DNA of 64,000 bases from Closterium sp. NIES-65 (lineage: Eukaryota; Streptophyta; Zygnematophyceae; Desmidiales; Closteriaceae), in NCBI GenBank assembly GCA_948144175.1, contig CANXME010002579.1, positions 1,486,001 to 1,550,000 on the forward strand, in the 5' to 3' direction. This document shows, piece after piece, positions 63,401 to 64,000 of this stretch. Numbering within the stretch: the stretch's first letter is position 1; every line of letters starts with the position of its first letter. The position numbers and the translations under genes were made by a program. Below the pieces are notes generated by a model that worked only from the letters and a program-made list of their open reading frames with translations, searched no databases and was not told where the DNA came from.

Positions 63401-64000
63401 AGCAGCGGCAAAGCACTCAAACTCCTCCTGACTGTCCTCAAGGACGTCCGTGCCAAGAGCACACTCACCCCCGACGGACGGAGGACAGACAGACTCAGAC
63501 TCAGACTCAGCAACATCACTGGCAACGTAGTCTAGACGACAGTGAGCAGCAAAGTCGTCAAGCTCAGCAACTAAGGCAGACGCAGCAGCTGACTCAAAGG
63601 AAGGGTCAGTGACAGCAGAGGCCAGGAGACGCGTGACAGTAGGACTAGCAGCACGAAGAGTGTCAGACTCCGGGTCAGCAGGGGCAGGAAGGGAGGACGC
63701 AGGAGGAGAAGGAAGAGGGACACGCTACGAAGCAGTGGAAGGACGCAGAGTCATATAGTGTGTGCCAGGGACACGCGGAGGACGCTGATGCGAGGCACGA
63801 CGACCAGAGCGAGCAGCACGAACAGGCGACGCTCGACGAGACACAGGCGACACAGGACGAGATGCAGGCTCACGATGCTCTGTAAGACCTCCTGTCGGAC
63901 CAGTGTAGGGAGAAGGACCAGGGAGTGGCGAGGCAGCCGGTAAGTGTGACTGCGACTGGACAGGTGGAGGACACTCTAAGGAGGGAGCAGGACAAGGAGG
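63401..64000 (-). pseudogene. Copia-4 IN-RT linker
   Basis: Colinear with the Copia-1 linker: the minus strand encodes CALGTDVLEDSQEEF-like sequence, SPTVTRLLASAVTDPSFES, the MTLRPSTAS and PGTHYMTLRP area, and P/S-rich sequence with PAPSPYTGPTGG-like parts. No catalytic motif. Cut by the window edge. Confidence 0.65.

Larger units (their letters stand above)
61411..64000 (-). mobile_element. Copia-4: Ty1/copia element, minus strand, cut by window edge
   Basis: Related to Copia-1 and -2 but distinct. One degenerate LTR (about 61411-61543, ending TTTGACA) is followed by CACCCCCATAGGCAAAGTGG as in Copia-1, then RNase H, RT and the IN-RT linker in minus orientation. Integrase, Gag and the other LTR lie beyond 64000. 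Confidence 0.9.

Overview
The window looks like repeat-dense nuclear DNA of a GC-rich eukaryote. I see no host gene, tRNA or rRNA: nearly every base belongs to nested retrotransposons. LTR elements primed by initiator-Met tRNA (TGGTATCAGAGC-type primer sites), the copia and gypsy lineages present, and the codon style fit the green lineage. A streptophyte alga is my best guess, but that is inference and not proven.

The backbone is a family of non-LTR retrotransposons (called GA-LINE here; copies E0 to E8). They encode a reverse transcriptase followed by a C-x-C...H-x3-C zinc knuckle and a restriction-like endonuclease (RLE). Each copy that keeps its 3' end finishes in a conserved tail running into (GA)n, and the next copy starts at the other edge of the same GA run. 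The left part is a head-to-tail array: E0 tail, GA, E1 (312-6819), GA, E2 (6899-12040), GA, E3 (12055-15909), GA, E3b (15998-17244, 5'-truncated), GA, E4 (from 17260). The right part holds E5 (35523-47676), an inverted 3' fragment, E7 (47961-50931), E6 (57341-61270) and a tail-only copy E8. All copies carry stops, frameshifts or insertions; E6 keeps the longest open frame (852 codons, RT through RLE).

The LINEs were later hit by LTR elements. A 1,259-bp TRIM-like element sits in E1 (TSD GAGGC) and a solo LTR in E2 (TSD GGGGA). Copia-1 lies on the minus strand in E4 (20280-27952, TSD CATAT) and carries its own solo-LTR insertion. Copia-3 lies in the E4 endonuclease (29554-35522). Copia-2 lies in E5 (38157-46185) and carries a 1,179-bp unclassified insertion. 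A Ty3/gypsy element abuts E7 (50932-57340), and Copia-4 (minus) runs off the right edge.

The most interesting signal is a second reading frame on the opposite strand of the GA-LINE 5' region. In E1, E2, E4, E5 and E7 the antisense strand, always in the same phase relative to the RT frame, encodes a protein with a basic SR/RGG stretch and a helical C-terminus ending at a TAG. Where I compared E1 and E4 codon by codon, changes are silent or conservative in the antisense frame but alter every affected codon in the sense frame. The family may therefore be ambisense: an RT-RLE on one strand and a nucleic-acid-binding, ORF1-like protein on the other.
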